The position numbers and the translations under genes are program-made. Of a stretch of 64,000 nucleotides of DNA, positions 57,191 to 64,000 are shown in pieces; the first letter of the stretch is position 1, and every line of letters begins with the position of its first letter. The stretch comes from Plantactinospora sp040120695 (GTDB lineage Bacteria > Actinomycetota > Actinomycetes > Mycobacteriales > Micromonosporaceae). Where the stretch lies: the NCBI RefSeq assembly GCF_040120695.1, contig NZ_JBEEAC010000006.1:124001-188000 (forward strand), written 5' to 3'. The notes under the pieces were generated by a model. The model saw nothing but the letters and a program-made list of their open reading frames with translations. It was not told the DNA's origin and did no database searches.

Positions 57191-57949
57191 TCAGCCGACC
57201 TGGAGCCGGCCCGCCTCGATGATCCGGCGGAGGAACTGCCGGGTACGGGGCTGGGTCGGCTCGCCGAGCACCTGCTCCGGCGGCCCCTCCTCGATCACCC
57301 GCCCGCCGTCCAGGAAGCAGACCCGGTCGGCGACCTCGCGGGCGAAGCCCATCTCATGGGTGGCCAGCACCATGGTCATGCCGTCCGCCTTCAGGTCCCG
57401 GATCATCGCCAGCACCTCGCCGACGAGTTCCGGGTCCAGCGCCGAGGTCACCTCGTCGAGCAGGAGGAGCCGGGGCGAGTTGACCAGGGCCCGGACGATC
57501 GCCACCCGCTGCTGCTGCCCACCGGAGAGCCGGTCGGGATAGTCCGCCGCCTTCTCGGCCAGCCCGACCCGGGCGAGCAGCTCCCGGGCCTGCGCCTCGG
57601 CCTCCGCCCGGTCCCGCCGGTGCACCCGGACCGGCGCCAGCGTGACGTTGTCCAGCACCCGCAGGTGCGGAAAGAGGTTGTACGCCTGGAAGACGATGCC
57701 GATCCGTCGGCGTACCAGGTCGGGGTCGGTGCGCGGGTCGGTGATGTGTTCGCCGTCCAGTTCGATGGTGCCGTCGTCGATCTCCTCCAGCAGGTTCACG
57801 CAGCGCAGCAGGGTGGACTTGCCGGAGCCGGAGGCGCCGATCAGCGCCACCACCTCGTGCTCGGTCACGTCCAGATCGAGATCGTCGAGGACGACGTGTC
57901 CGCCGAAGACCTTGCGCAGCCCCCGGCAGCGCAGCACCGGGGGTGTCAT
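57191..57949 (-). CDS. polar amino-acid ABC transporter ATP-binding protein
   Basis: 252-residue ATPase of the GlnQ/HisP group. Walker A is GASGSGKST (about 37-45), the Q-loop is in IVFQAYNLFPHLRVLDNV, the signature is LSGGQQQRVAIVRAL, and Walker B is LLLLDEVTSALDPELV. The D- and H-loops (ATHEMGFAREVADRV) are typical of amino-acid importers. The ATG overlaps the permease stop (ATGA at 57946-57949). It powers import together with the permease and lipoprotein encoded upstream. Confidence 0.94.
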   Translation of the reverse strand: MTPPVLRCRGLRKVFGGHVVLDDLDLDVTEHEVVALIGASGSGKSTLLRCVNLLEEIDDGTIELDGEHITDPRTDPDLVRRRIGIVFQAYNLFPHLRVLDNVTLAPVRVHRRDRAEAEAQARELLARVGLAEKAADYPDRLSGGQQQRVAIVRALVNSPRLLLLDEVTSALDPELVGEVLAMIRDLKADGMTMVLATHEMGFAREVADRVCFLDGGRVIEEGPPEQVLGEPTQPRTRQFLRRIIEAGRLQVG

Positions 57950-58791
57950 CGGGCGGCCTGCCGGCGGGCGGCGCGCAGGGTCACCCAGTCGGTGACCGCG
58001 ATCAGCGGAACGGCGAGCAGCACGAAGAGCACCCCCGCGACAATGTACGGCGTGAAGTTGAAAGTCTCGGCGGTGGCGATCTGGGCGGCGCGTACCGCGT
58101 CGATCGGCCCGGCCAGCGAGACCAGCCCGACGTCCTTCTGGAGCGCCACCACGTCGTTGAGCAGCGGCGGGGCGACCCGGCGGACCGCCTGCGGCAGCAC
58201 CACGTGCCGCATCGTCTGCCGGTAGGTGAGCCCGAGCGACCGGGCGGCCGCGAGCTGGCTCGGATGGATCGACTCGATGCCGGCCCGGAACACCTCGGCC
58301 AGGTAGCCGGCGTAGGTGAGCACCAGCGCGGTCCCGCCGAGCACCAGCACCGACGGCATGCCCCGCAACCGCAGCCCGGGAACGCCGAGGGTGAGCACAT
58401 AGATCACGATGATCAGCGGCAGCCCGCGGAACGTGTAGGTGTAGCCGGCGGCCAGCGCCCGGACCGGGAAGAAGACCGGCCCGCGCAGCGTACGCAGCAG
58501 CGCCACCACCAGGCCGAGGGCGAGCGCACCGAGGGCGCAGAAGAACAGCAGCCGGACGTTGAGCCAGAGTCCGGTGAGGATCTCCGGCAGGGCTGCCCGG
58601 GCGATGCGTGGGTCGAGGAAGGACTCGCGTACCCGCACCCAGCCGGGCGAGCCGGTCACCGCGAGCACCAGCAGGGTGCCGAGTACTCCGGTCGAGGCGG
58701 CGGCGACCAGCACCGAGCGGACCGTCTGCCGTTTCCGGTAGGCGGCCCGCTGGCGGGCGATCGGTGAGGGGTGGTGGTCGGTCAGACTCAC
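57946..58791 (-). CDS. polar amino-acid ABC transporter permease
   Basis: 281-residue membrane protein of the HisM/GlnP family. A cytoplasmic N-terminus and first helix (about 20-45) precede a periplasmic loop and then the BPD_transp_1 domain (about 75-275), with five further helices and the EAA loop in LAAARSLGLTYRQTMRHVVLPQA. The GTG at 58791 overlaps the stop of the binding-protein gene (GTGA). As the only permease gene, it probably acts as a homodimer. Confidence 0.92.
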   Translation of the reverse strand: MSLTDHHPSPIARQRAAYRKRQTVRSVLVAAASTGVLGTLLVLAVTGSPGWVRVRESFLDPRIARAALPEILTGLWLNVRLLFFCALGALALGLVVALLRTLRGPVFFPVRALAAGYTYTFRGLPLIIVIYVLTLGVPGLRLRGMPSVLVLGGTALVLTYAGYLAEVFRAGIESIHPSQLAAARSLGLTYRQTMRHVVLPQAVRRVAPPLLNDVVALQKDVGLVSLAGPIDAVRAAQIATAETFNFTPYIVAGVLFVLLAVPLIAVTDWVTLRAARRQAAR

Positions 58792-59645
58792 GTGATGTCG
58801 GCTACACCGGCCACCTCGGAGAGCCAGGTCTTCTCCAGGTCCGCCAGCGTGCCGTTGCCGCGCAACGCGTCGACCGCGCCGCTCACGCAGCCGGTCAGCG
58901 GCGAGCCCTTGTCGAGCAGCAGGCCGAAGGCCTCCGGGAGCCCGACCTGCGGCAACTGCCCGACGATGGTGGCGTCCTTGACCTCGGCCGAGGTGATGTG
59001 GAAGGCGGTGGGCAGATCCACCACGATGCCGTCGATCTGGCCGTTCTGCAGCGCCTTCTTCGCGTCGTCGTTGGTGTTGTAGACCTGTGGCTTGACCGTC
59101 GGCTTGATCACGTCGGTGATCGCCTGGTAGCTGGTGGTGCCCACCTGCGCGCCGAGCTTGGCACCCCGCAGGTCGGCCAGCCGGGTCTTCCCAGCGATCT
59201 TGGAGCCCTTCCCGGCGACGACCGCCTGCCGGGCCAGGTAGTACGGCGAGGTGAAGTCGACCGCCTGCTTGCGCTCGTCGGTGATGGAGAACTGGTTGAT
59301 GTCGAAGTCGAACTCCTTCGGCCCGGGCGCGATCGCGGTCTCGAACTTGACCCGAACCCACTGCACGTCGATCCGGGCGAAGCCGAGCTGTTCGGCGACC
59401 TCGTACGCGACCGCCGACTCGAAGCCCTTGCCGTTGGCGGGCAGGTTGTCGGCGAACCAGGGCGCGTACGCCGGGTCGTCGGTGGCGATGGTCAGCTTGC
59501 CCGGCGTACGGGTCTTCAGGTCCGCCTTGGTACAGGCGGGCTGTGCCGGGCCCGGGGTGGGTAGGTTCTGGGGCGCGCAGCCGACGAGGGCCGCGAGAAC
59601 AAGGGTGGCGGTCGTGAGCGCGACCGGCAGAGATCGGCGAGCCAT
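58788..59645 (-). CDS. amino-acid ABC transporter substrate-binding lipoprotein
   Basis: 285 residues. A signal peptide with lipobox LVGC gives lipidated Cys23. The mature protein is an SBP_bac_3 domain (about 45-280) with LTIATDDPAYAPWF, GFESAVAYEVAEQLG, DFDINQFSITDERKQAVDFTSPYY and GIVVDLPTAF. The ATG at 59645 lacks a ribosome binding site, but TATGCT lies 7 nt before it, so the mRNA may be leaderless. It heads the three-gene importer operon. The ligand is probably a polar amino acid; which one cannot be told. Confidence 0.9.
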   Translation of the reverse strand: MARRSLPVALTTATLVLAALVGCAPQNLPTPGPAQPACTKADLKTRTPGKLTIATDDPAYAPWFADNLPANGKGFESAVAYEVAEQLGFARIDVQWVRVKFETAIAPGPKEFDFDINQFSITDERKQAVDFTSPYYLARQAVVAGKGSKIAGKTRLADLRGAKLGAQVGTTSYQAITDVIKPTVKPQVYNTNDDAKKALQNGQIDGIVVDLPTAFHITSAEVKDATIVGQLPQVGLPEAFGLLLDKGSPLTGCVSGAVDALRGNGTLADLEKTWLSEVAGVADIT

Positions 59646-59754
59646 GGCCGACAGCATAGGCACACTTCGACGAAGATCCATAGATGGTCCCATCGGCCAG
59701 ATCGACATATCGGCCTGTCAGCGGCCTGTCGAGTGGTGTCGGACCGGCGTGGCG

Positions 59755-59786
59755 GGTAAACCGGAACGGGCGGTAAACCGCAACGG
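59755..59786. repeat. direct repeat upstream of the ECF sigma gene
   Basis: GGTAAACCGGAACGG (59755-59769) and GGTAAACCGCAACGG (59772-59786) agree at 14 of 15 positions with a 17-nt period. They lie between the leaderless ABC operon start and the sigma gene. Such spacing suggests a regulator binding side by side. No match to a GGAAC/CGTC ECF promoter at normal spacing was found. Confidence 0.5.
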
Positions 59787-59849
59787 ACAGTCGCGCGTCA
59801 TCCTGGCGTGACGACCCAACTGGTCTCCGACCCGCCCGGCGGGAGGACG

Positions 59850-60371
59850 ATGACACGACCGGGACCACCACAGTGGTCGGCGGACGAGGCGATCACCAGC
59901 CTCTTCGCCGCGCACTACCGCCCGCTGGTGCGACTCGCCACGCTGCTCCTGCACGACCAGGGCGCGGCCGAGGAGATCGTGCAGGACGGTTACGTCGCGC
60001 TGCACGGGCACTGGTCCCGGCTGCGGGACGCCGACCGGGCCCTCGGCTACCTGCGGACCAGCGTGCTGAACCGGTGCCGGTCGGCGCTGCGGCACCGCCG
60101 GGTGGTGACGGCGTACCTGGCCGGGGTAGGACCGGCGGAGGACGCGCCGAGCGCGGAGGCCGGCGCACTCGACCTGCTCCGGCACGACGCGGTGATGGCG
60201 GCGCTGCGTACCCTGCCCACCCGGCAACGGGAGGCACTGGTGCTGCGCTACTACCTCGACCTCTCCGAGGCGGAGACCGCCGACCTGATGGGCGTCAGCC
60301 GGGGTGCGGTGAAGAGCCACACCTCGCGGGGACTGTCCGCGCTGAAGCAGACCATGGGGGCGGAGCGATGA
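59850..60371 (+). CDS. ECF RNA polymerase sigma factor (SigE-like family of actinobacteria)
   Basis: 173 residues from ATG 59850, preceded by CGGGAGGACG; a GTG at 59808 is an alternative start. The sigma-2 region (about 12-80) has FAAHYRPLVRLATLLLHDQGAAEEIVQDGY and sigma-4 (about 110-165) has LPTRQREALVLRYYLDLSEAETADLMGVSRGAVKSH. The ATGA overlap with the next gene, which encodes a membrane protein with an extracytoplasmic domain, suggests a sigma/anti-sigma pair. Its regulon is unknown. Confidence 0.92.
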   Translation: MTRPGPPQWSADEAITSLFAAHYRPLVRLATLLLHDQGAAEEIVQDGYVALHGHWSRLRDADRALGYLRTSVLNRCRSALRHRRVVTAYLAGVGPAEDAPSAEAGALDLLRHDAVMAALRTLPTRQREALVLRYYLDLSEAETADLMGVSRGAVKSHTSRGLSALKQTMGAER

Positions 60372-61657
60372 ACGAGCAATGGCGACCGGACACACCTGCG
60401 GACCCACCGTCGGCGTCGACGTCCGCGTCGGCGCGGATGTCGGCAGCGGCGCGGATGTCGGCATCGGCGTCCGGATCGGCGGCGGGAGCGGAGGAGCGGG
60501 GGAACCGGGACGAGGACCTGCTGCGCCGGGTACTCGAGGCCGAGGCCGACCGGATCGAGCCGGGACCGGACGCGCTGCCCGGCATCCAGCGGCGGATCCT
60601 GGCCGGTGACCGGGGCGGCGCCCGGCGCTGGTGGCCGGGACCGCGCTGGTCGGCGCCCCGGGGCGCCCGGGGTCGGTGGGGCGGCTGGTCGCCGCTCGCG
60701 GCCGGTGCGGTGACGGTCGCCACGCTGAGCGTCGCGGCCGTGCTGGTCGGGCTGGTCGGCACGGTCGTCCCGACACCGTCGGACCGGGCCGAGCCACCGC
60801 CGGGCGCGGTCGGCGTCGAGCGGTCCGCGAACGGGTCACCGGCACCGGACGGGATCCAGCCCGGTCCGACCCCGCCCGGCGACGCCGTCACCCCGTCGGT
60901 CGGCACCGGCACGGGTACGCCGGCACCCGGCACCACCGCGGGCAGCGCCGGCCTGCCGGTCTACTACCTCGGCGGCGACCCGGGCCGACCCCGGCTCTAC
61001 CGCGAGTACCACCGGCTGTGGCTGCACGACGGCTCGTCCCGGGACCGGGTCACCGCCGCGCTGCGGAACCTGCTGGACGGGCCGGTCGGGATGGATCCGG
61101 ACTACCGCAACCCGTGGCCGGAAGGGACCGACCTGCGCACCGTGACCGTCCGCGACGGCATCGCCACCGTCGACCTGGCCGGGGCGGCCCGCAACGAGGT
61201 GTCCGCGCCGGTGGCGCGGCTGGCCGTGCAACAGTTGGTCTGGACCGTCACCGCGGTGCCCGGGGTTTCCGGGCTGCGGCTGCGGCTCGACGGCGCACCG
61301 GTGGACCGGCTCTGGGGCCGGGTCGACACCTCGGGGGTGCTGCGCCGGGCCCCGGCGATGGAGGTGCTCGCCCCGGTCTGGCTGATCTCGCCGCAGCACG
61401 GCGACGAGGTCGGCGGCAGCTTCGAGGTGCACGTCGCGGGGATCCTGGCCGAGGCGACCGCCCAGCTCCGGATCCAGGAGGGTACGCGTACCGTGCGCGA
61501 GCAGGTGGTCACGCTCTCCGTCGCCGGGCCGGCCCAGGGGGAGGCGAGGGTCGCCGTCGCGCTGCCGCCGGGCCGGTACACCCTGACCGCGTACGCGATC
61601 TCCCTGGCCGACGGGACCGAGCAGTTCCTCGACGACCACACCGTGACAGTGCGCTGA
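60368..61657 (+). CDS. GerMN-Gmad2 membrane protein, candidate anti-sigma factor
   Basis: 429 residues. A low-complexity Ser/Ala N-terminus (about 12-40, with two GCGGATGTCGGCA repeats in the DNA) is followed by a cytoplasmic helical stretch EDLLRRVLEAEADRIEPGPDALPGIQRRIL (about 48-78, given in two halves in anti-sigma models). Then come one transmembrane helix (about 112-140), a Pro/Thr linker, a GerMN domain (about 195-320) and a Gmad2 Ig-like domain (about 335-429). GerMN and Gmad2 are known from spore-germination and lipoprotein contexts. The overlap with the sigma gene suggests it holds the sigma factor; no zinc-binding HxxxCxxC motif is present. Confidence 0.8.
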   Translation: MNEQWRPDTPADPPSASTSASARMSAAARMSASASGSAAGAEERGNRDEDLLRRVLEAEADRIEPGPDALPGIQRRILAGDRGGARRWWPGPRWSAPRGARGRWGGWSPLAAGAVTVATLSVAAVLVGLVGTVVPTPSDRAEPPPGAVGVERSANGSPAPDGIQPGPTPPGDAVTPSVGTGTGTPAPGTTAGSAGLPVYYLGGDPGRPRLYREYHRLWLHDGSSRDRVTAALRNLLDGPVGMDPDYRNPWPEGTDLRTVTVRDGIATVDLAGAARNEVSAPVARLAVQQLVWTVTAVPGVSGLRLRLDGAPVDRLWGRVDTSGVLRRAPAMEVLAPVWLISPQHGDEVGGSFEVHVAGILAEATAQLRIQEGTRTVREQVVTLSVAGPAQGEARVAVALPPGRYTLTAYAISLADGTEQFLDDHTVTVR

Positions 61658-61711
61658 ACCGGCCGGCGGTCCACCTGGTGGGCAGCCGGCCGACCCGGCG
61701 GCCCGGCCGGT
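61658..61711 (+). terminator. hairpin after the sigma/GerMN pair
   Basis: ACCGGCCGG immediately after the stop codon (61658-61666) pairs with CCGGCCGGT at 61703-61711, with more GC pairing possible inside. It separates the sigma operon from hisE. No U-tract. Confidence 0.45.
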
Positions 61712-61738
61712 GCCAACCGGCTGCGAGAATCGGATTCC

Positions 61739-62002
61739 GTGAAGACGTTCGAGGAGCTGTTCGCCGAGTTGCAGGCCAAGGCCGCAGCCGGCACACCCGG
61801 CTCGGCGACGGTGGCCGCGCTGGAGCGCGGCGTGCACGCGATCGGCAAGAAGGTCGTCGAGGAGGCGGCCGAGGCGTGGATGGCTGCCGAGCACGAGGGC
61901 CCGGAACGGGCCGCCGAGGAGATCTCCCAGTTGCTCTACCAGGCGCAGGTGCTGATGCTCGCCACAGGCCTGGAGCTCAAGGACGTCTACCGACATCTGT
62001 AG
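61739..62002 (+). CDS. hisE: phosphoribosyl-ATP pyrophosphatase
   Basis: Second step of histidine synthesis: hydrolyses PR-ATP to PR-AMP. 87 residues, all-helical MazG-like fold. TFEELFAELQAKAAAGTPGSAT opens the protein (shown in part), and KKVVEEAAEAWMAAEHE (about 39-55) carries the metal-binding Glu residues. The C-terminus QLLYQAQVLMLATGLEL is conserved. GTG start, no clear ribosome binding site. hisG follows after 97 nt, the usual actinobacterial pair. Confidence 0.95.
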   Translation: MKTFEELFAELQAKAAAGTPGSATVAALERGVHAIGKKVVEEAAEAWMAAEHEGPERAAEEISQLLYQAQVLMLATGLELKDVYRHL

Positions 62003-62099
62003 TGCCCCGCCGCGTCCCCTCCGGTCCACCGCACCGGATCCACCCAACGGACGCGTCCGTCAGCCCGATTCCGATCCCTGACCGCGAGGAGCACCTCCG

Positions 62100-62945
62100 A
62101 TGCTGCGCATCGCCCTTCCCAACAAAGGCACCCTGTCCGGACCCGCCGCCCAGATGCTGTCCGAGGCGGGCTACCGCCAGCGCCCCGACGACCGCGACCT
62201 GACCTGCCGGGACGACGCCAACGGCGTCGAGTTCTTCTACCTCCGTCCCAAGGACATCGCCACCTACGTCGGCTCCGGCGACCTCGACCTCGGCATCACC
62301 GGCCGGGACCTCCTGGTCGACTCCGCCAGCCCGGCCGAGGAGATGCTCGACCTCGGTTTCGGTGCGGCGACGTTCCGGTTCGCCGCCCGGCCGGAGACCG
62401 TCTCGACGGTCGATCAGATCGACGGCCGGCGCATCGCCACCGCCTACCCCGGAGTGGTCGAGGGTTACCTCACCGACCACCAGCTGCGCGCGACGGTGAT
62501 CCGGCTCGACGGTGCGGTCGAGAACGCCGTACGCCTCGGCGTGGCCGACGTCGTCGCGGACGTCGTGGAGACCGGCGCCACGCTGCGGCAGGCCGGCCTG
62601 GTGATCATCGGCGAGCCGATCCTGCACTCGTCGGCCGTGCTGATCCGCCGGACCGAAGCCCCGGCCAACGGACAGGTGGACCAGCTCGTCCGGCGCCTGC
62701 AGGGGGTACTGGTCGCCCGCCGCTACGTGATGCTCGCCTACGACGTCCGGGCCGACCTGCTGGAGAAGGCGAGCGCGCTCACCCCGGGCATCGAGTCGCC
62801 GACCATCTCGCCGCTGCACCGGGAGGGCTGGGTGGCGGTGCAGGCGATGGTGCAGCGCCGGGACGTACACCGGATCATGGACGAGCTGTACGACGTGGGC
62901 GCCCGGGCGATCCTGGTCACCAACATCCACGCCTGCCGGCTGTAG
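62100..62945 (+). CDS. hisG: ATP phosphoribosyltransferase (long form)
   Basis: First step of histidine synthesis, feedback-inhibited by histidine. 281 residues, the long hexameric form. LRIALPNKGTLSGPAAQML opens the catalytic domain. GDLDLGITGRDLL and the PRPP loop DVVADVVETGATLRQAGL follow. The C-terminal ACT-like regulatory domain (about 208-281) has EGWVAVQAMVQRRDVHRIMDELYDVGA. GAGGAGCACC precedes the ATG. Confidence 0.96.
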   Translation: MLRIALPNKGTLSGPAAQMLSEAGYRQRPDDRDLTCRDDANGVEFFYLRPKDIATYVGSGDLDLGITGRDLLVDSASPAEEMLDLGFGAATFRFAARPETVSTVDQIDGRRIATAYPGVVEGYLTDHQLRATVIRLDGAVENAVRLGVADVVADVVETGATLRQAGLVIIGEPILHSSAVLIRRTEAPANGQVDQLVRRLQGVLVARRYVMLAYDVRADLLEKASALTPGIESPTISPLHREGWVAVQAMVQRRDVHRIMDELYDVGARAILVTNIHACRL

Positions 62946-62996
62946 CTCGCGGCCCGGCCGTCGCCCCCTGGCCATGGCCACCGTAGGTCTCGGCCC

Positions 62997-63011
62997 ACCG
63001 GAACTTCCGGT
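62997..63011. promoter_or_regulatory. perfect palindrome downstream of hisG
   Basis: ACCGGAA-C-TTCCGGT is a perfect 7-bp palindrome around one central base, 52 nt after hisG. It is preceded by a second short palindrome, TGGCCATGGCCA (62969-62980). The one-base centre argues against an RNA hairpin and for a dimeric DNA-binding site. No regulator is identified. Confidence 0.3.
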
Positions 63012-63057
63012 CATCTTCCGGGAGCTGTGGTGGTCTCACACCTGGCATCTACAGGTC

Positions 63058-63086
63058 TTGTGTCGAGCGGCTTCGATGGGTATTAA
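63058..63086 (+). promoter_or_regulatory. sigma70-type promoter in the gene-free region after hisG
   Basis: TTGTGT (63058-63063) and TATTAA (63081-63086) are separated by exactly 17 bp in an AT-richer patch. The nearest downstream start codon of a supported gene is at 63547, more than 450 nt away, with a strong hairpin in between. Confidence 0.45.
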
Positions 63087-63093
63087 TAGTGGT

Positions 63094-63373
63094 ACGGCAT
63101 GCCGACGGGGAGATTACCGGAACTTTTCGGCAACTGTCTCGGTCGGTCGCGGACCGCCGCCGGACCGACGACCGCCTGCGGGCGGTTGAGCATCGGCTGC
63201 CACGGACTGGTTCGTTGTCGGGTCGTCGGACCGGATCCGGCTTCCACGGCGCCGGATTCGGTCCGGGGAAGGTGCCGCCCGTGCTGCCAGTCAACGGCGG
63301 CGGCCCACCAGCGCCGCCAGTTGACACCGGCGGAAACCCGGTGCGGAGGGAAGGACGCCCCCTCCGCACCGGG
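63094..63373 (+). ncRNA. candidate non-coding transcript
   Basis: Bounded by the promoter at 63058-63086 and the hairpin at 63337-63373. Overlapping frames here are open but Arg/Pro-rich without domains, and they look like chance ORFs of GC-rich DNA. A transcript of about 280 nt is inferred only from the two flanking signals. The rest of the 62946-63546 gap shows no gene. Confidence 0.25.
63337..63373 (+). terminator. strong hairpin, 14-bp perfect stem
   Basis: CCCGGTGCGGAGGG (63337-63350) pairs perfectly with CCCTCCGCACCGGG (63360-63373) around a 9-nt loop, and an A-T pair extends it. It is the most stable stem seen in this gene-free region and has no U-tract. It may end a transcript from the promoter at 63058 or insulate the metalloprotease gene. 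Confidence 0.6.
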
Positions 63374-63546
63374 TCGCCGTTGCGGCCCGCCCACTCCGGG
63401 CAGCGGATTTAGAGACCTACAAGATTCCTGCAAGCCTGGCCCGGCACATTGGTGGCCGTCAACGTCTCAGGTGGTGGGGCGGTCCAGGCGTGATCCGATG
63501 TGACGCCCTCTTGCCACCCCGAGCGGAAGCAGGGGGAACAGTACAG

Positions 63547-64000
63547 GTGTACAGGCCAAAGAGAATGCTCGTAGCGCTGGCCGGAACGGTCCTGATCGGG
63601 GGCGGTCTGGTCGGTCTGGGCACACCGGCTGCCGCCGCACCGACCGACCCAGCCGGCGGTTCGGGCGCGGCAGCGGTCCCGACGCTGCCGTCGACGTCAA
63701 CCGCCACCCGTTGGAGGGAGCCCGACGCCGGGACATCGGCGAGCATCGAGTTCACCGATTCGGCAAGCTCGGCGAGGGCTGCCGCGCTGTCTCCGTACCT
63801 CGCGGAGATCGTGCGTTCCGCCAAGCGGGTGCGGACCGTCGACATCGACACCGAGACGCTCAACCCGTCGCTGGCCGCCGAGTCGGTGGCCCTCGAGCTC
63901 TTCGACGACACCGACATCGCCCTGGAGACGAACGTGGCGCTGAGTCGGGGCGTCGGGACCAACGGCAGGTCCTCCAGCACGTACTCGGCCGGCGGCCAGG
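63547..64000 (+). CDS. secreted reprolysin-like metalloprotease, N-terminal part (runs off the window)
   Basis: The frame is open from GTG 63547 to the window end (151 codons so far). GGGGG lies 9-10 nt upstream. A signal peptide (about 1-35) ends in TPAAAA-AP. After a Gly/Ser/Thr-rich stretch the sequence RSAKRVRTVDIDTETLNPSL and VALELFDDTDIALETNVALSRG resembles the propeptide start of actinobacterial reprolysin-like (HExxH zinc) proteases, where an R-x-R-x-V-x-V-D and LFDD-x-x-F/I pattern is common. The catalytic domain would lie beyond the window, so the call is tentative. Confidence 0.55.
   Translation, partial: MYRPKRMLVALAGTVLIGGGLVGLGTPAAAAPTDPAGGSGAAAVPTLPSTSTATRWREPDAGTSASIEFTDSASSARAAALSPYLAEIVRSAKRVRTVDIDTETLNPSLAAESVALELFDDTDIALETNVALSRGVGTNGRSSSTYSAGGQ

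Noticed and set aside
63089..63503. Protein-coding genes in the gap after hisG
   Set aside because: Three overlapping frames are open at once, all Arg/Pro/Gly-rich, without ribosome binding sites or domains.

Overview
The window is very GC-rich, uses many GTG starts, and its co-transcribed genes mostly join through ATGA or GTGA stop/start overlaps. It carries genes typical of high-GC Actinomycetota: bldD, mihF, a helicase-degenerate priA, XRE-DUF5753/DUF397 pairs and MocR/YczE. Gene order and protein style suggest Micromonosporaceae (Micromonospora, Plantactinospora or a relative). This is inferred from gene content, not from a database match. No phage, insertion sequence, CRISPR array, rRNA or tRNA gene was recognised.

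The backbone is a long run of housekeeping genes, nearly all on the + strand. In order these are three small proteins, alaS, ruvX, mltG, aroE (37-6905); aroC-aroK (10856-12620); aroB-aroQ-efp-nusB (18014-20626); bldD on the minus strand; and the pyrimidine operon pyrR-pyrB-pyrC-carA-carB-pyrD-bioA-pyrF (21451-32127). They continue with mihF, gmk, rpoZ, coaBC, metK, priA (32299-38104), a kinase/ParB-like fusion, def-fmt-rsmB (39497-42529), rpe, a GGDEF response regulator, ribD-ribE-ribBA-ribH under an FMN riboswitch (46613-50568), and hisE-hisG (61739-62945).

Accessory genes interrupt the backbone. Between aroE and aroC lie a small-protein pair, an XRE/DUF397 pair and a MarR/MFS pair. Between aroK and aroB lie a truncated yczE with its MocR regulator and a PadR-controlled ABC transporter. 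A lone molybdopterin-binding oxidoreductase subunit sits before rpe. Between ribH and hisE there is a five-gene minus-strand operon (50583-56730), an amino-acid ABC importer (57191-59645) and an ECF sigma/GerMN pair (59850-61657). The five-gene operon encodes a cellulose-synthase-like GT2, a GT39 glycosyltransferase, a GtrA protein, a GlxA-like copper-radical oxidase and an excalibur-type protein. The window ends inside a probable secreted metalloprotease.

The most unusual observations are these. (1) At two operon junctions (aroC/aroK and ribE/ribBA) repeat-derived DNA is read as tiny ORFs. Each overlaps its neighbour by 4 nt, so translational coupling could pass through the insert. (2) The five-gene glycan/copper-oxidase operon contains a GtrA protein that keeps only the tail of a lost GT2 domain. 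(3) carA has a perfect 36-bp in-frame tandem duplication in its glutaminase domain. (4) gmk lacks the LID segment. (5) A P-loop kinase is fused to a ParB/SerK-like domain. (6) pyrR is preceded by a clear PyrR-binding loop.
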